NCBI GenBank assembly: GCA_903839405.1
Contig: CAIMCD010000021.1
Location: 1-49,285 of the forward strand
Direction: 5' to 3'
From: an uncultured Chlorobiaceae bacterium
GTDB taxonomy: Bacteria; Bacteroidota; Chlorobiia; Chlorobiales; Chlorobiaceae
Length of the DNA stretch: 49,285 nucleotides
The first letter of the stretch is position 1. Each line of letters starts with the position of its first letter. The notes beneath the pieces are model-generated. The model did not search any database and was not told the origin of the DNA. It saw nothing but the letters and a program-made list of their open reading frames with translations. A program made the translations under genes and the position numbers. This document shows positions 41,070 to 49,285 of this stretch, piece by piece.

Positions 41070-41540
41070 TTATGGTTTAATACGGAACAGTGGCTGATCG
41101 TACTCAACGGCCTGTCCGTTTTCAACAAGAATTTCAACAATAGTGCCGGAAACCTCGGCTTCAATTTCATTCATCAGTTTCATCGCTTCGATAATACAGA
41201 GTACATCACCTTTCTTGACGGTATCATTGATGGCAACAAAGGGAGGATTATCCGGGGAAGATGACTGGTAGAAGGTTCCTACAATTGGTGAGCGGCATTC
41301 AATCAGGTCTGACGGAACTTCACATTTTGCTGCCGGTGGTGCCGGGGCGGTTGCTGGGGAAGGTGCTGGTTGTGCTGTTGGCTGAGCCGGGGCTGCAGCA
41401 GGTGCTGGATAGAACTGGGGCACAACGGCTGCACTGGCACGACGGAGTGTGATTTTAAAGTCACCCTCTTCGATAATGGTTTCCTGGAGATCCGAGCTAT
41501 TGACAATGTCAATGAGCTGCTTGATTTCGTTAAGATTCAT
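41070..41540 (-). CDS. accB: Biotin carboxyl carrier protein of acetyl-CoA carboxylase
   Basis: Carries the biotin that shuttles CO2 between AccC and AccAD. The 156-residue protein has an N-terminal helix region, an Ala/Pro/Gln linker (about 44-72), and the biotinyl domain with [15 protein letters not shown], in which the Lys is biotinylated. It also has the 'thumb' region of AccB ([16 protein letters not shown]). It lies 58 bases after efp, a common gene order. Confidence 0.97.
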   Translation of the reverse strand: MNLNEIKQLIDIVNSSDLQETIIEEGDFKITLRRASAAVVPQFYPAPAAAPAQPTAQPAPSPATAPAPPAAKCEVPSDLIECRSPIVGTFYQSSSPDNPPFVAINDTVKKGDVLCIIEAMKLMNEIEAEVSGTIVEILVENGQAVEYDQPLFRIKP

Positions 41541-41598
41541 GATGATGTTACTTAAGGTTTAAACGCACTTCCCGACAATGTTCTCTGCTTTACAATAC

Positions 41599-42165
41599 TT
41601 ACTTTTTTACCCTTTCGATATATTCACCGGTTCGGGTATCAACCCGGATAACACTTCCCGTCTGGATAAACATGGGCACGCTGACCTCTGCGCCGGTTTC
41701 CACGATGGCTGGTTTGGTTCCGCTTGTGGCTCTGTCATCCTTTGATGCCGGACTTGTTTCAGTCACCTCAACTTCAACAAAGGTAGGGAGTTCAACACTG
41801 AGAATAGCACCGTCATCCGAGAGCACAATCGTTACGGTGATGCCATCCTTGAGGAATCGGGCTGAAGTGCCGATGGTGAGTTCCGGGACATTGATCTGGT
41901 CAAAGGTATCATTGTCCATCATGACAAAGTCACTATTGTCCTGGTAGAGGTACTGATACTGTTTTCGCTCGGTTACGATCAAATCAACCGATTCGGTGGC
42001 ACTGAAGCGGTACTCGACATTTCTGCCGCTTTTGAGGTTCCGCATGTTTGCCTGGTAAAATGCCCTCAGATTTCCGGGTGTGCGGTGAATAAGGCTTTCA
42101 ATACTATGAGGTTCCCCTTTGAAACGGATAATTGAACCTTTTGAAACGTTGCTGATTGAAATCAT
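41599..42165 (-). CDS. efp: Elongation factor P
   Basis: Relieves ribosome stalling at polyproline stretches by placing its domain I loop next to the peptidyl-tRNA. The 188-residue protein has all three OB-like domains, including the C-terminal signature with [10 protein letters not shown]. The loop reads [10 protein letters not shown]: the residue aligned with E. coli Lys34 (lysylated) or Pseudomonas Arg32 (rhamnosylated) is Asn32. So the usual modification cannot occur at this site. No epmA, epmB or earP gene is nearby. It is the first gene of an efp-accB-accC unit. Confidence 0.96.
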   Translation of the reverse strand: MISISNVSKGSIIRFKGEPHSIESLIHRTPGNLRAFYQANMRNLKSGRNVEYRFSATESVDLIVTERKQYQYLYQDNSDFVMMDNDTFDQINVPELTIGTSARFLKDGITVTIVLSDDGAILSVELPTFVEVEVTETSPASKDDRATSGTKPAIVETGAEVSVPMFIQTGSVIRVDTRTGEYIERVKK

Positions 42166-42380
42166 AAGCCGGATAAAAAAATGGTCTTTTACGGTAACAG
42201 TTTGATTTTAATAAAAAGAGCTTAAATATAACACAGTGCGTGACGAATACAAACCGTTGCAGAGTAAAGCGGTATAATGGTAAAAAGGCATTGCATGTTT
42301 GTAACGTACTGTTTAAATTAATTTAATTGGTAAGGTTAATACAAACGCGGGTTTTACTTCAATAATAATAAATATCTCAT

Positions 42381-42656
42381 ATGTCAAAAGCTGAGTTAGT
42401 AGAGAAAATTGCCGAACAGGCCAAGCTGACCAAAGTTGATGCCGAGCGTGCCGTCAACGCCTTTATCAGTGTTGTAACAGACTCACTGAAGCAAGGTGAT
42501 GATGTTACACTGGTCGGATTCGGGACGTTCACCACTGGCGACAGAGCTGAAAGGCAGGGGCGCAATCCACAGACAGGTGAAGCTATTACCATCGCTGCAA
42601 AAAAAGTTGTTAAATTCAAGCCAGGAAAAGCTTTGAAGGAAGAGGTCGGTGGTTGA
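42381..42656 (+). CDS. hup: HU-family DNA-binding protein
   Basis: A small nucleoid protein that bends DNA as a dimer. The 91 residues show [39 protein letters not shown] (the beta-arm with the RNPQTG tip Pro) and [12 protein letters not shown]. Length and sequence fit HU, not IHF. It is monocistronic, with its own terminator. Confidence 0.96.
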   Translation: MSKAELVEKIAEQAKLTKVDAERAVNAFISVVTDSLKQGDDVTLVGFGTFTTGDRAERQGRNPQTGEAITIAAKKVVKFKPGKALKEEVGG

Positions 42657-42684
42657 TCCACGGGTTTTGACTTCTCTTTTTTTT

Positions 42685-42722
42685 AAAGTCCATCATGAGC
42701 CTGAGCTTGATGGGCTTTTTTT
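42685..42722 (+). terminator. Intrinsic terminator after hup
   Basis: AAAGTCCATCA (42685-42695) pairs with TGATGGGCTTT (42708-42718, one G-U) and runs into seven T. Confidence 0.88.
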
Positions 42723-42742
42723 ATCATTAATACTTCAGCACT

Positions 42743-43750
42743 ATGGCTACGAAAGTTGTCCTTGATTTTGAAAAGCCCCTGTTTGAGCTTGAAGCCAAAC
42801 TCGCCGAAATGCGGCAGTACCTCCGCAGCAGCACAAGAGAGTCGGCTCCCGGTGAATCCGAGTTGCTCAACCAGGAGATAGAGGCGTTTGAACTGAAGGT
42901 TGATGCGCTTCGCCGTTCGATCTATAAAAATCTGACGCGCTGGCAGAAGGTACAACTTGCCCGCCACTCCGAACGGCCCTTTACGCTTGATTATATTTAT
43001 ATGATGACCCGCGACTTTGTTGAGCTTGCCGGTGACCGGCATTTCGGTGATGACAAGGCTATTGTGGGTGGTTTTGCCCGAATCGAAGAGAGTTCGACCG
43101 GCTTTTCCCAATCGGTCATGATCATTGGCCATCAGAAAGGTCGTGATACCAAGTCGAATCTCTACCGGAATTTCGGTATGCCGCAGCCCGAAGGATACCG
43201 CAAGGCGCTGCGCCTGATGAAACTTGCCGAGAAATTCCGCAAACCGGTCATTACCCTGATTGATACACCGGGTGCATTTCCCGGTCTTGAAGCCGAAGAG
43301 CGCGGCCAGGCTGAGGCTATTGCGCGCAACCTTTTTGAAATGGCTCAGCTCACTGTACCCATCATTTGCGTTATTATCGGTGAAGGCGCAAGCGGCGGAG
43401 CAATTGGTATCGGTGTCGGCGACCGGATTCTGATGGCTGAAAACAGTTGGTATTCAGTGATTTCGCCTGAAAGCTGCTCTTCAATTCTCTGGAGAAGCTG
43501 GAACTATAAAGAGCAGGCGGCCGAAGCGCTGCAGCTCACGGCCGAGGATCTGCTCTCGCAGGGTATTATTGACCGTATTGTGCCGGAGCCGCTCGGCGGT
43601 GCTCATACCGATCCTGATACCATGGCCGCTACCCTGAAAACAATCCTCGTTGAGGAGCTGAAAACCCTGCTACAGAGGGATCCGGTAGAGCTTGTGCATG
43701 ACCGGGTTGAAAAGTTTTCCGCTATGGGAGTCTGGAAAGAGGAGGCATAG
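42743..43750 (+). CDS. accA: Acetyl-CoA carboxylase, carboxyltransferase subunit alpha
   Basis: With AccD it moves CO2 from biotin to acetyl-CoA. The 335-residue protein has [27 protein letters not shown], the [19 protein letters not shown] block and [16 protein letters not shown], the oxyanion-hole region. The length is slightly above E. coli AccA (319). accD is not in the window, whereas accB and accC lie 1.2 kb away on the other strand. Confidence 0.97.
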   Translation: MATKVVLDFEKPLFELEAKLAEMRQYLRSSTRESAPGESELLNQEIEAFELKVDALRRSIYKNLTRWQKVQLARHSERPFTLDYIYMMTRDFVELAGDRHFGDDKAIVGGFARIEESSTGFSQSVMIIGHQKGRDTKSNLYRNFGMPQPEGYRKALRLMKLAEKFRKPVITLIDTPGAFPGLEAEERGQAEAIARNLFEMAQLTVPIICVIIGEGASGGAIGIGVGDRILMAENSWYSVISPESCSSILWRSWNYKEQAAEALQLTAEDLLSQGIIDRIVPEPLGGAHTDPDTMAATLKTILVEELKTLLQRDPVELVHDRVEKFSAMGVWKEEA

Positions 43751-43753
43751 AAA

Positions 43754-43784
43754 CAAAAAAACCGGCATCGAGAGCCGGTTTTTT
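43754..43784. terminator. Bidirectional terminator, accA / korB
   Basis: AAAAAAACCGGC, seven-base loop, GCCGGTTTTTTT (43754-43784). It is four bases after the accA stop and just beyond the korB stop on the other strand. Confidence 0.95.
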
Positions 43785-43808
43785 TGTGTGGCGATATCCT
43801 TGGCTTGC

Positions 43809-44840
43809 TTACTTGATGACGTAGGAGTTATCTCCCTTGAGCAACTCTTCAAGCGTTCCGGCTCCATGATCCTGGGCATCATGGATTTGGGAGGTCAACG
43901 CGTCTTCGTAGGTTATCCGGTCTTCAGCATAGAGCACACCGAAGGGTCTTGGAAGCAGTTCATCATCCGCAAAGCGGGCAAGAATGGAGGCCTTGTTGAG
44001 ATCCTGTTCATTGTGAATCCAGAGGTCAGAGGTTGAGAGACCCTCTTTTTCCAGATCGACCACAACCGGATGGAATCCGTCAAGCACAATTCCCTTGTTT
44101 TTTTCCTTGCCGAAAATGAGCGGCTTCTCATGCTCAAGATAGAGCGTGAAATCGCCCTTTGTTTCGGCGCTGGTCAAGGCTTCAAATGCCGAGTTATTAA
44201 AAATAGGACAGTTCTGATAGATCTCCACCAGTGATGTGCCCTTGTGCAGCGCTGCACGCTTGAGGATCGAACGGAGGAATTTTCCGTCGCGGTCGAACGC
44301 ACGGGCAAAGAATGAACCGCCGGAACCGATGGTCAGGGCGGCGGTATTGAAGGGCTGGTCAATAACACCTGAGGGTGAGGTAACGGTTCTCAGGCCGACT
44401 TTGGAGGTTGGCGAGTACTGACCTTTGGTAAGGCCGTAGATCTCATTATTGAAAAGGATGACATTCAGGTCAATATTTCTTCTCAGGGTATGGATGAAAT
44501 GGTTGCCGCCGATCGAGAGTGCATCACCGTCACCGGTTGCCACCCAGACGCTCAGCTCGGGCCGGGAGACCTTCAGGCCCGAGGCCATTGGCAGCGCACG
44601 TCCGTGGATACCGTGCACACCGTAGGTTGCAAGGTAGTAGGGCAAGCGTGACGAGCAGCCGATACCCGAAATAAAAACAATATCCTCAAGGGGATAACCT
44701 AGTTCCGGCAGTACGTTTTTCAGTTGCTGGAGTACCGAGTAATCGCCGCAGCCGGGACACCATTTCGGCTCCTGGTCAGAGGTGAAATCCTTTGCGGTAA
44801 GCACGGGTAAAGATTGTATTGTTGTATCGTTATCGCTCAT
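43809..44840 (-). CDS. korB: 2-oxoglutarate:ferredoxin oxidoreductase subunit beta
   Basis: Thiamine-diphosphate and [4Fe-4S] subunit of 2-oxoglutarate synthase. In green sulfur bacteria it carboxylates succinyl-CoA with reduced ferredoxin in the reductive TCA cycle. The 343-residue protein has Cys28 and Cys31 ([10 protein letters not shown]), Cys62 (GIGCSSR) and a fourth Cys in YQNCPIF as cluster ligands. The ThDP motif is [13 protein letters not shown] with [11 protein letters not shown]. Its ATG overlaps the korA stop by four bases (ATGA), so translation is coupled. Confidence 0.95.
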   Translation of the reverse strand: MSDNDTTIQSLPVLTAKDFTSDQEPKWCPGCGDYSVLQQLKNVLPELGYPLEDIVFISGIGCSSRLPYYLATYGVHGIHGRALPMASGLKVSRPELSVWVATGDGDALSIGGNHFIHTLRRNIDLNVILFNNEIYGLTKGQYSPTSKVGLRTVTSPSGVIDQPFNTAALTIGSGGSFFARAFDRDGKFLRSILKRAALHKGTSLVEIYQNCPIFNNSAFEALTSAETKGDFTLYLEHEKPLIFGKEKNKGIVLDGFHPVVVDLEKEGLSTSDLWIHNEQDLNKASILARFADDELLPRPFGVLYAEDRITYEDALTSQIHDAQDHGAGTLEELLKGDNSYVIK

Positions 44841-46723
44841 GATTCAAGCTCCTTGATTATATCGGTGATTTTAGCCAGTATTTCCATTTCGTTGAACGGC
44901 AGTCCCTGCACTTTGCTGTATCCAACAGGAGCGAAGAGGAATTTATCCCGGATAAGATGGAGGAGTTGACCGCTGTTGTTCTCGGGTATCACTACTTTTT
45001 TATAGTTGCCGAGAACCTCGCCAAGGTTTTTCGGGAAGGGGTGGATATAACGCAGGTGCGCATGAGCGACGCTGAGCCCCTCTTCAAGCGCCTGTTCGAC
45101 GGCCGTTTTAATTGCTCCGTATGATGAGCCCCAACCGAGCACCAGCAGGTCACCCTTCTCAGGGCCGTTGTCGATGCTCTGCAGTGGAATGGAGTCGGCA
45201 ATCTTGTCGATTTTGCTGGCACGAAGCCTCGTCATCAACTCATGGTTATCTGGATCATGGGAGAGGTTGCCGGTTTCATGCTGCTTTTCCAAGCCACCGA
45301 TACGGTGTTCCAGCCCTTTGGTTCCGGGGATTGCCCATAAACGCACATCACGCTCGTCCCGCTTATAGGGCAGATAGGGGGGATCTTCGGGTTTTCTTGG
45401 CGGCTGAAAACGGGGATTGATTGGCTTGAGATTCTCCGGAGATTCAACCTTCCACGGTTCAGAACTCAGGGCCAGATAACCATCAGAGAGGCAAATCACC
45501 GGTGTCATATGCTCCATGGCAATTCGGGCGGCTTCATAGGTGGTATAGAAACAGTCCACCGGTGAAGATGCGGCAATGACCGGCATTGGGGCATCGCCAT
45601 GACGACCGAACATGGCCATATTGAGATCGGACTGTTCCGGTTTTGTCGGCAGGCCGGTTGATGGGCCTCCCCGCTGAACATTGATGATCACCAGCGGTAT
45701 TTCAAGCATGACGGCAAGACCGAGTGCTTCGGTTTTCAGGGCAAGTCCCGGACCGGAGGTGTTGGTTGCGGCCAGTGCGCCGCCGTATGCCGCTCCGATA
45801 CTGGAGACAATACCGGCAATTTCATCTTCGGCCTGAAAGGTTTTGACACCCCATTTTTTCATTTTAGCCAATGTCTGCAGAATCTCGGTTGCCGGTGTGA
45901 TCGGGTAGGAGCCGAGGAAGAGCTGAAGACCAGCCTGTTTGGCTGCGGCAGTCAACGCAATGGCACAGGCCTCATTACCCGTAACCCGGCGGTAGACGCC
46001 ATGCTGTTTTTGTGGCGAAATATCGAAGCGACCAAGGTTTGCAAAGAGTTCGGTTTCATCACCAAAGTAGTAGCCGGCCTTCATGGTTTTGATGTTGGCT
46101 TCGGCAAGCTGGATATTTTTTTGGAACTTGGCCTGCAGGGTTTCAATCGTGCCCTCAAGCGGGAGGTTGTAGAGCCAGTAAAGCAGGCCCAGAACAAACA
46201 TGTTTTTGCAGCGGTCAATCTCCTTGCCGCTGAGGCCACTCTCCCTGAGGGCTTCACGCGTAAGCTGGAGCACCGGCACCGGAAAAACGATATAATTGCT
46301 GAGTGAGCCATCTTCGAGAGGATTAGCTCCTTCGGGATAGCCTGCAAGCTTCAGGTTTTTTTCATCGAACCCTTCAGTACCGGCAATAATGATGCCGCCA
46401 CGGTGCAAATCTTTCAGATTTGCTTTCAGAGCAGCCGAGTTCATGGCAATCATGACGTCAAACCGCGCACCCGGCGTGTAGACCGGCTTGCTTCCGAACT
46501 GGAGCTGGAAGCCTGAAACACCCGCAATGGTGCCGGCCGGAGCCCTTATTTCGGACGGAAAGTTTGGAAAGGTATTGAGTTCGGAACCATGAACCGCCAC
46601 GGTATTGGCAAACTGGGTTCCGGTCAACTGCATGCCGTCACCGGAGTCTCCTGCAAAAAGCACGGAAACGCTGGTTTTCGATGTTACATTGACCTGTTTC
46701 GTTGTTATTTTTTGGTCAGTCAT
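44837..46723 (-). CDS. korA: 2-oxoglutarate:ferredoxin oxidoreductase subunit alpha (gamma-alpha fusion)
   Basis: Partner of KorB. The 628-residue protein is a natural fusion: an N-terminal gamma-type domain (about 20-200, [18 protein letters not shown]) and an alpha domain (about 225-628) with [34 protein letters not shown] and [19 protein letters not shown], the last typical of 2-oxoacid oxidoreductases. Together with KorB it makes the two-subunit type known from Chlorobi. 2-Oxoglutarate is the likely substrate, though homologous enzymes use pyruvate or branched-chain oxoacids. Confidence 0.95.
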   Translation of the reverse strand: MTDQKITTKQVNVTSKTSVSVLFAGDSGDGMQLTGTQFANTVAVHGSELNTFPNFPSEIRAPAGTIAGVSGFQLQFGSKPVYTPGARFDVMIAMNSAALKANLKDLHRGGIIIAGTEGFDEKNLKLAGYPEGANPLEDGSLSNYIVFPVPVLQLTREALRESGLSGKEIDRCKNMFVLGLLYWLYNLPLEGTIETLQAKFQKNIQLAEANIKTMKAGYYFGDETELFANLGRFDISPQKQHGVYRRVTGNEACAIALTAAAKQAGLQLFLGSYPITPATEILQTLAKMKKWGVKTFQAEDEIAGIVSSIGAAYGGALAATNTSGPGLALKTEALGLAVMLEIPLVIINVQRGGPSTGLPTKPEQSDLNMAMFGRHGDAPMPVIAASSPVDCFYTTYEAARIAMEHMTPVICLSDGYLALSSEPWKVESPENLKPINPRFQPPRKPEDPPYLPYKRDERDVRLWAIPGTKGLEHRIGGLEKQHETGNLSHDPDNHELMTRLRASKIDKIADSIPLQSIDNGPEKGDLLVLGWGSSYGAIKTAVEQALEEGLSVAHAHLRYIHPFPKNLGEVLGNYKKVVIPENNSGQLLHLIRDKFLFAPVGYSKVQGLPFNEMEILAKITDIIKELES

Positions 46724-46941
46724 TGTACCTTTTAATTACTTTTTCAAAGTTGGTAAACAGCAAAAAAAACCTGCGGACAATACACCCCGCGATACGGAGG
46801 GCATTGAGCTGTTCTCTGGTAAAATGTATACTGGTGGGTAATGAAGAAGACAAGAGCTACCTGAATACAGTCTTCTGCAACAAAAAAATATAAGGGATCA
46901 ACAGGGTTAAAACAAGCTTTTGGAAGTTTTAACTCAGAAAG

Positions 46942-47199
46942 TCAAGAGTTTTTTTCAATGATAATGTTGTTTTTGGTCAGGTATTCCTGCCATATCTGCT
47001 CCTCCCTGATCGGGCAATCAACAGAGAGATCACAGAAGTCACAACGCTGCATGCCGTACATCTGCTCCATCCAGCAACCACTGGTGCTTTTCGGAACCTC
47101 ATTGACATGATTGGGATTGGCCTTCATGATTCTTTCGGAAATATCCATAAGTGCGAGGATATCCTTTCGCCGCTGCTGATCTTCTATTCCCCAACTCAT
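46942..47199 (-). CDS. Small four-cysteine protein, function unknown
   Basis: An 85-residue soluble protein, rich in charged residues. It has Cys42, Cys53, Cys56 and Cys62 in the pattern C-x10-C-x2-C-x5-C (CWMEQMYGMQRCDFCDLSV, then DCP), which could bind iron-sulfur or zinc. GGAGAA stands seven bases before the ATG, so translation is likely. It lies on the korAB strand, 218 bases upstream of korA. I do not recognise the family. A role with ferredoxin-linked enzymes is only a guess from position. Confidence 0.75.
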   Translation of the reverse strand: MSWGIEDQQRRKDILALMDISERIMKANPNHVNEVPKSTSGCWMEQMYGMQRCDFCDLSVDCPIREEQIWQEYLTKNNIIIEKNS

Positions 47200-47524
47200 A
47201 ACAGTTCTCCTGTTTTAAACCTGAAAAGAGACGGGTGATGGCACCCGAAGTTCAACCATTTTAATATATATCTTTTTTAAAAAGAAAAAATTGCAAGAGG
47301 CGGTTCCGGCAAGCTTGCAGGGGCATGAAGGGCGCATTGAACCAACGAAAACAACGGTCGTGACAGCCTCACAGCAAGAGGCTTGACACAATCTAAAGCC
47401 GTGCTCACTACAACGCAAAGCACGGCTTTATGGACGTTATGCAACAACAAACATGCGCAATCTGCATTTCAGGGCAAAGCCGATGATGGTTTCGGTCTGT
47501 TGCCGGCAGAGTTGATTGTCGTGC
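47200..47524. other. Gene-free region with several hairpins
   Basis: No convincing gene. Hairpins: TAAAGCCGTGCT (47394-47405)/AGCACGGCTTTA (47419-47430), a perfect 12-bp stem; and AGCCTC (47365-47370)/GAGGCT (47378-47383). Neither has a T tract on either strand. The first is the probable transcript end of the RTX gene on the minus strand. The promoter of the small four-cysteine gene should lie at the left end. Confidence 0.5.
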
Positions 47525-49285
47525 TCAATGCACGATGAAGTCTATTTCCGACAGGGTAACAACGCCGGTCAACGTTGCAAACTGCACCGCAGCTCCCGCA
47601 CCGCCTCCATCAGCATCGTAGCTGAGCGCCTTGGTGGTGGTATTGAAAATGAGATGTTCATCACCCGCAACACTTCCCTTGGTTACTCCTGCGCCAATCA
47701 GGATATCTGCAGCATTGAAAATACCATCAGAGCCCTTGACGGTGGTGAAGATGTTCGCCAACAGCTCGATTTTATCGCTGCCATGCTGGAAATCCGCAAC
47801 TGTGTCGATATTGTTTTTACCCAGAGCGGTGGAGAACTGGAAGATATCGCTGCCGGCACCACCCGTCAGTGCATCGTTGCCATTTCCTCCATTGAGCAGA
47901 TCGTTGCCATTTCCTCCATTGAGGGTATCTTTGCCCGTGCCGCCATTGAGCAGATCCGCTGCAGCCGATCCGGTCAAGAGAGCCGCTGTGCCGGTATTGG
48001 TAACATTGTATCCGTTGCCGGTGACAACGTTACCAAGATTGACCTCCAGGCCGTTGGTTGTAATGTTCGTGGTTCCATTGTTCACGGTTGCGGAGGTCGC
48101 TATCCAGGCAACCGTCACCGTGGCATTGGCCGTTGCACCTGCGCTTACCTTGAGGATGTCGGCACCTCCGTTGCCCAGATCGGTAATGCTGTCCGTACCG
48201 GAATCGACCACAAAGGTATCAATACCTTGGCCACCCGTGAGCGCATCATTACCGCCAGCCCCGGTGAGCGTATTGCTCAGGGCGTTTCCGGTAAGAGTAT
48301 TCGCAAGCGAATTGCCGACCAGGCTAAAGGATACGGTGTTTAGAAGTGAGGCGTTCTCGACATTGTCCGCAAGGGTATAGCTTCCTCCGGCTGTGGCGAT
48401 GGAGATTTGGGCAAGGTCGGTGCCGGCGTTTGCACTTTCAATGATCACATCACCTGCGGAGTCAATCAGATAGGTGTCATTGCCGCCACCACCAACCAGC
48501 GTGTCAGCACCGGCTCCACCATTAAGAATATTCGCGGCATCATTACCGGTGAGCAGATTGGCAAGAGCATTACCGGTCAGATTGAAGGCAACGGTATTGA
48601 TAAGGGTTGCATTTTCAACATTATTGGCCACCGTATAGGTTCCGTTTGCGGTGGTGACGTTGACCAGAACAAGATCGGTACCCTCACCCAGATTTTCGAT
48701 AACCTTGTCAGCCGTATTATCGATAACGTAGGTATCATCACCCAGGCCACCCGCCATGGTGTCAATGCCAGCTCCGCCGTCAAGCGTATCATTTCCGGCG
48801 AAACCATTCAGCTTGTCGTTGCCGGCAAGACCATAGAGCGTATCATTGGCCGATCCTCCGTTGAGGGTATCAGCCGCAGCCGTTCCGGTAAGGGTCAGAC
48901 CGGGAAGCGGTGTTACCGGAATCGTAGCCGCCGAGGTGACACTCTCGAAGGTTCCATAGCCATCCGTGTAGCTTGCCGTTACAGTAATGAGCTTGCCGAC
49001 CTCCGCCTGAGTCAGGGTATAGCTGCTTCCGACAGCTCCACTGATCGTGACTCCGCCCGCCTGCCACTGGTAGCTCATGATGCCAAGGCCGTCCGCATCA
49101 GCAAGCATGTTCGTTGCGTTTAACGTTTGGCCCTGCTGGGCGCTACCGGTGATGGAGAGTGTGCCGGTTGGTGCATCGTTGACGTTTGCAATGGTCTGGC
49201 TCTCACCGATAAACGCGGTTATGCCGCCCAGTTCGTCCAGGGTGGAGGCTACAACCCGAACAATTTTGCCAACGTAGCTTTGATC
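47525..49285 (-). CDS. RTX-type calcium-binding repeat protein, type I secreted (5' partial)
   Basis: The frame is open to the right edge, so at least 586 C-terminal residues are seen and the N-terminus is missing. Order: Ig-like or cadherin-like modules (VNDAPTGTLSITG, then SYTLTQAEVGKLITVTASYTDG), four blocks of RTX nonapeptides (GGxGxDxLx types such as LNGGNGNDLLNGG), and a C-terminal end with DTVADFQHGSDKIEL and ALSYDADGGGAG, typical of type I secretion targets. Two units of about 85 residues between the RTX blocks are near copies (GTYTVANNVENATLINTV against GSYTLADNVENASLLNTV). Probably an extracellular adhesin or surface-layer-type protein. No toxin domain is visible. Confidence 0.92.
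   Translation of the reverse strand, partial: DQSYVGKIVRVVASTLDELGGITAFIGESQTIANVNDAPTGTLSITGSAQQGQTLNATNMLADADGLGIMSYQWQAGGVTISGAVGSSYTLTQAEVGKLITVTASYTDGYGTFESVTSAATIPVTPLPGLTLTGTAAADTLNGGSANDTLYGLAGNDKLNGFAGNDTLDGGAGIDTMAGGLGDDTYVIDNTADKVIENLGEGTDLVLVNVTTANGTYTVANNVENATLINTVAFNLTGNALANLLTGNDAANILNGGAGADTLVGGGGNDTYLIDSAGDVIIESANAGTDLAQISIATAGGSYTLADNVENASLLNTVSFSLVGNSLANTLTGNALSNTLTGAGGNDALTGGQGIDTFVVDSGTDSITDLGNGGADILKVSAGATANATVTVAWIATSATVNNGTTNITTNGLEVNLGNVVTGNGYNVTNTGTAALLTGSAAADLLNGGTGKDTLNGGNGNDLLNGGNGNDALTGGAGSDIFQFSTALGKNNIDTVADFQHGSDKIELLANIFTTVKGSDGIFNAADILIGAGVTKGSVAGDEHLIFNTTTKALSYDADGGGAGAAVQFATLTGVVTLSEIDFIVH
47873..47926 (-). repeat. 27-bp tandem repeat encoding RTX nonapeptides
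   Basis: Two copies, starting at 47873 and 47900, share 24 identical bases. Each encodes one nine-residue RTX unit (LNGGNGNDL type) on the minus strand. The identity at nucleotide level points to recent duplication. Confidence 0.85.

Noticed and set aside
47215..47418. 67-codon minus-strand frame with several cysteines
   Set aside because: It spans hairpins and a lysine/phenylalanine low-complexity stretch, and lacks a ribosome-binding site.
47873..47960. Short direct repeats resembling a CRISPR array
   Set aside because: Spacing is exactly 27 bases with no unique spacers, and the repeats are in frame as RTX nonapeptides.
47516..49123. Long open frames on the plus strand opposite the RTX gene (47516-48343, 47631-48380, 48407-49123)
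   Set aside because: They are antisense shadows of the repetitive, GC-biased RTX codons; their low-complexity translation matches no family and the minus frame has clear RTX units.

Overview
The window is a piece of a green sulfur bacterium chromosome (phylum Chlorobi, family Chlorobiaceae; species not assignable from sequence alone). The diagnostic genes are pscA and pscB, which encode the homodimeric type I (P840) reaction centre core and its FA/FB ferredoxin-like subunit. The 2-oxoglutarate:ferredoxin oxidoreductase pair korAB, an enzyme of the reductive TCA cycle, supports the same assignment. Most of the window is dense housekeeping sequence. About 45 protein genes and five tRNAs are supported, with strong intrinsic terminators between units.

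Layout. 1-2424: end of an ATP synthase operon (atpA partial, atpG, terminator). 2548-8296: thrA (fused aspartokinase/homoserine dehydrogenase), cinA, mutL. 8354-9746: tRNA-Arg(CCT), a GT51 peptidoglycan glycosyltransferase, and a 58-residue rubredoxin on the minus strand. 10021-10905: an FMN riboswitch controlling ribB. 11057-12340: an accessory pair, a four-helix membrane protein and an iron-sulfur-flavoprotein-like protein, behind a 21-bp dyad. 12341-13764: an AT-richer stretch carrying a frameshifted Shedu-family (SduA, DUF4263) defence nuclease. 13825-16069: glutamate dehydrogenase and dapF (minus). 16483-20423: pscA, pscB and a polyprenol-phosphate mannosyltransferase-like GT2. 20510-22591: an EF-G-like GTPase (minus). 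22841-27480: eno, an ftsB/divIC-like gene, ispG (long form) and an SDR. 27551-39703: tRNA-Thr, Tyr, Thr, Trp, then secE-nusG-rplKAJL-rpoBC, ending in a UUCG-loop terminator. 39707-42165: efp-accB-accC (minus). 42381-43784: HU and accA. 43809-46723: korA-korB (minus). 46942-47199: a small four-cysteine protein (minus). 47525-49285: the C-terminal part of an RTX/type I secreted repeat protein running off the right edge (minus).

How the genes work together. The reaction centre reduces ferredoxin, which drives KorAB in reductive carbon fixation. AccA, AccB and AccC (accD is not in the window) take acetyl-CoA into fatty acids, and IspG feeds isoprenoids for quinones, carotenoids and chlorophyll side chains. 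The large ribosomal protein/RNA polymerase block keeps the ancestral bacterial order but lacks the tRNA-Gly and tuf genes often found in it.

Most worth a second look: the disrupted Shedu nuclease; an EF-P whose loop tip carries Asn instead of a modifiable Lys or Arg; an RpoB with Asn at the position of E. coli rifampicin-site His526; the EF-G-like protein lacking the catalytic His; the membrane protein/Fe-S flavoprotein pair with its palindrome; the pscA-pscB intercistronic hairpin; and the RTX protein. I did not find a clearly new multi-gene system.
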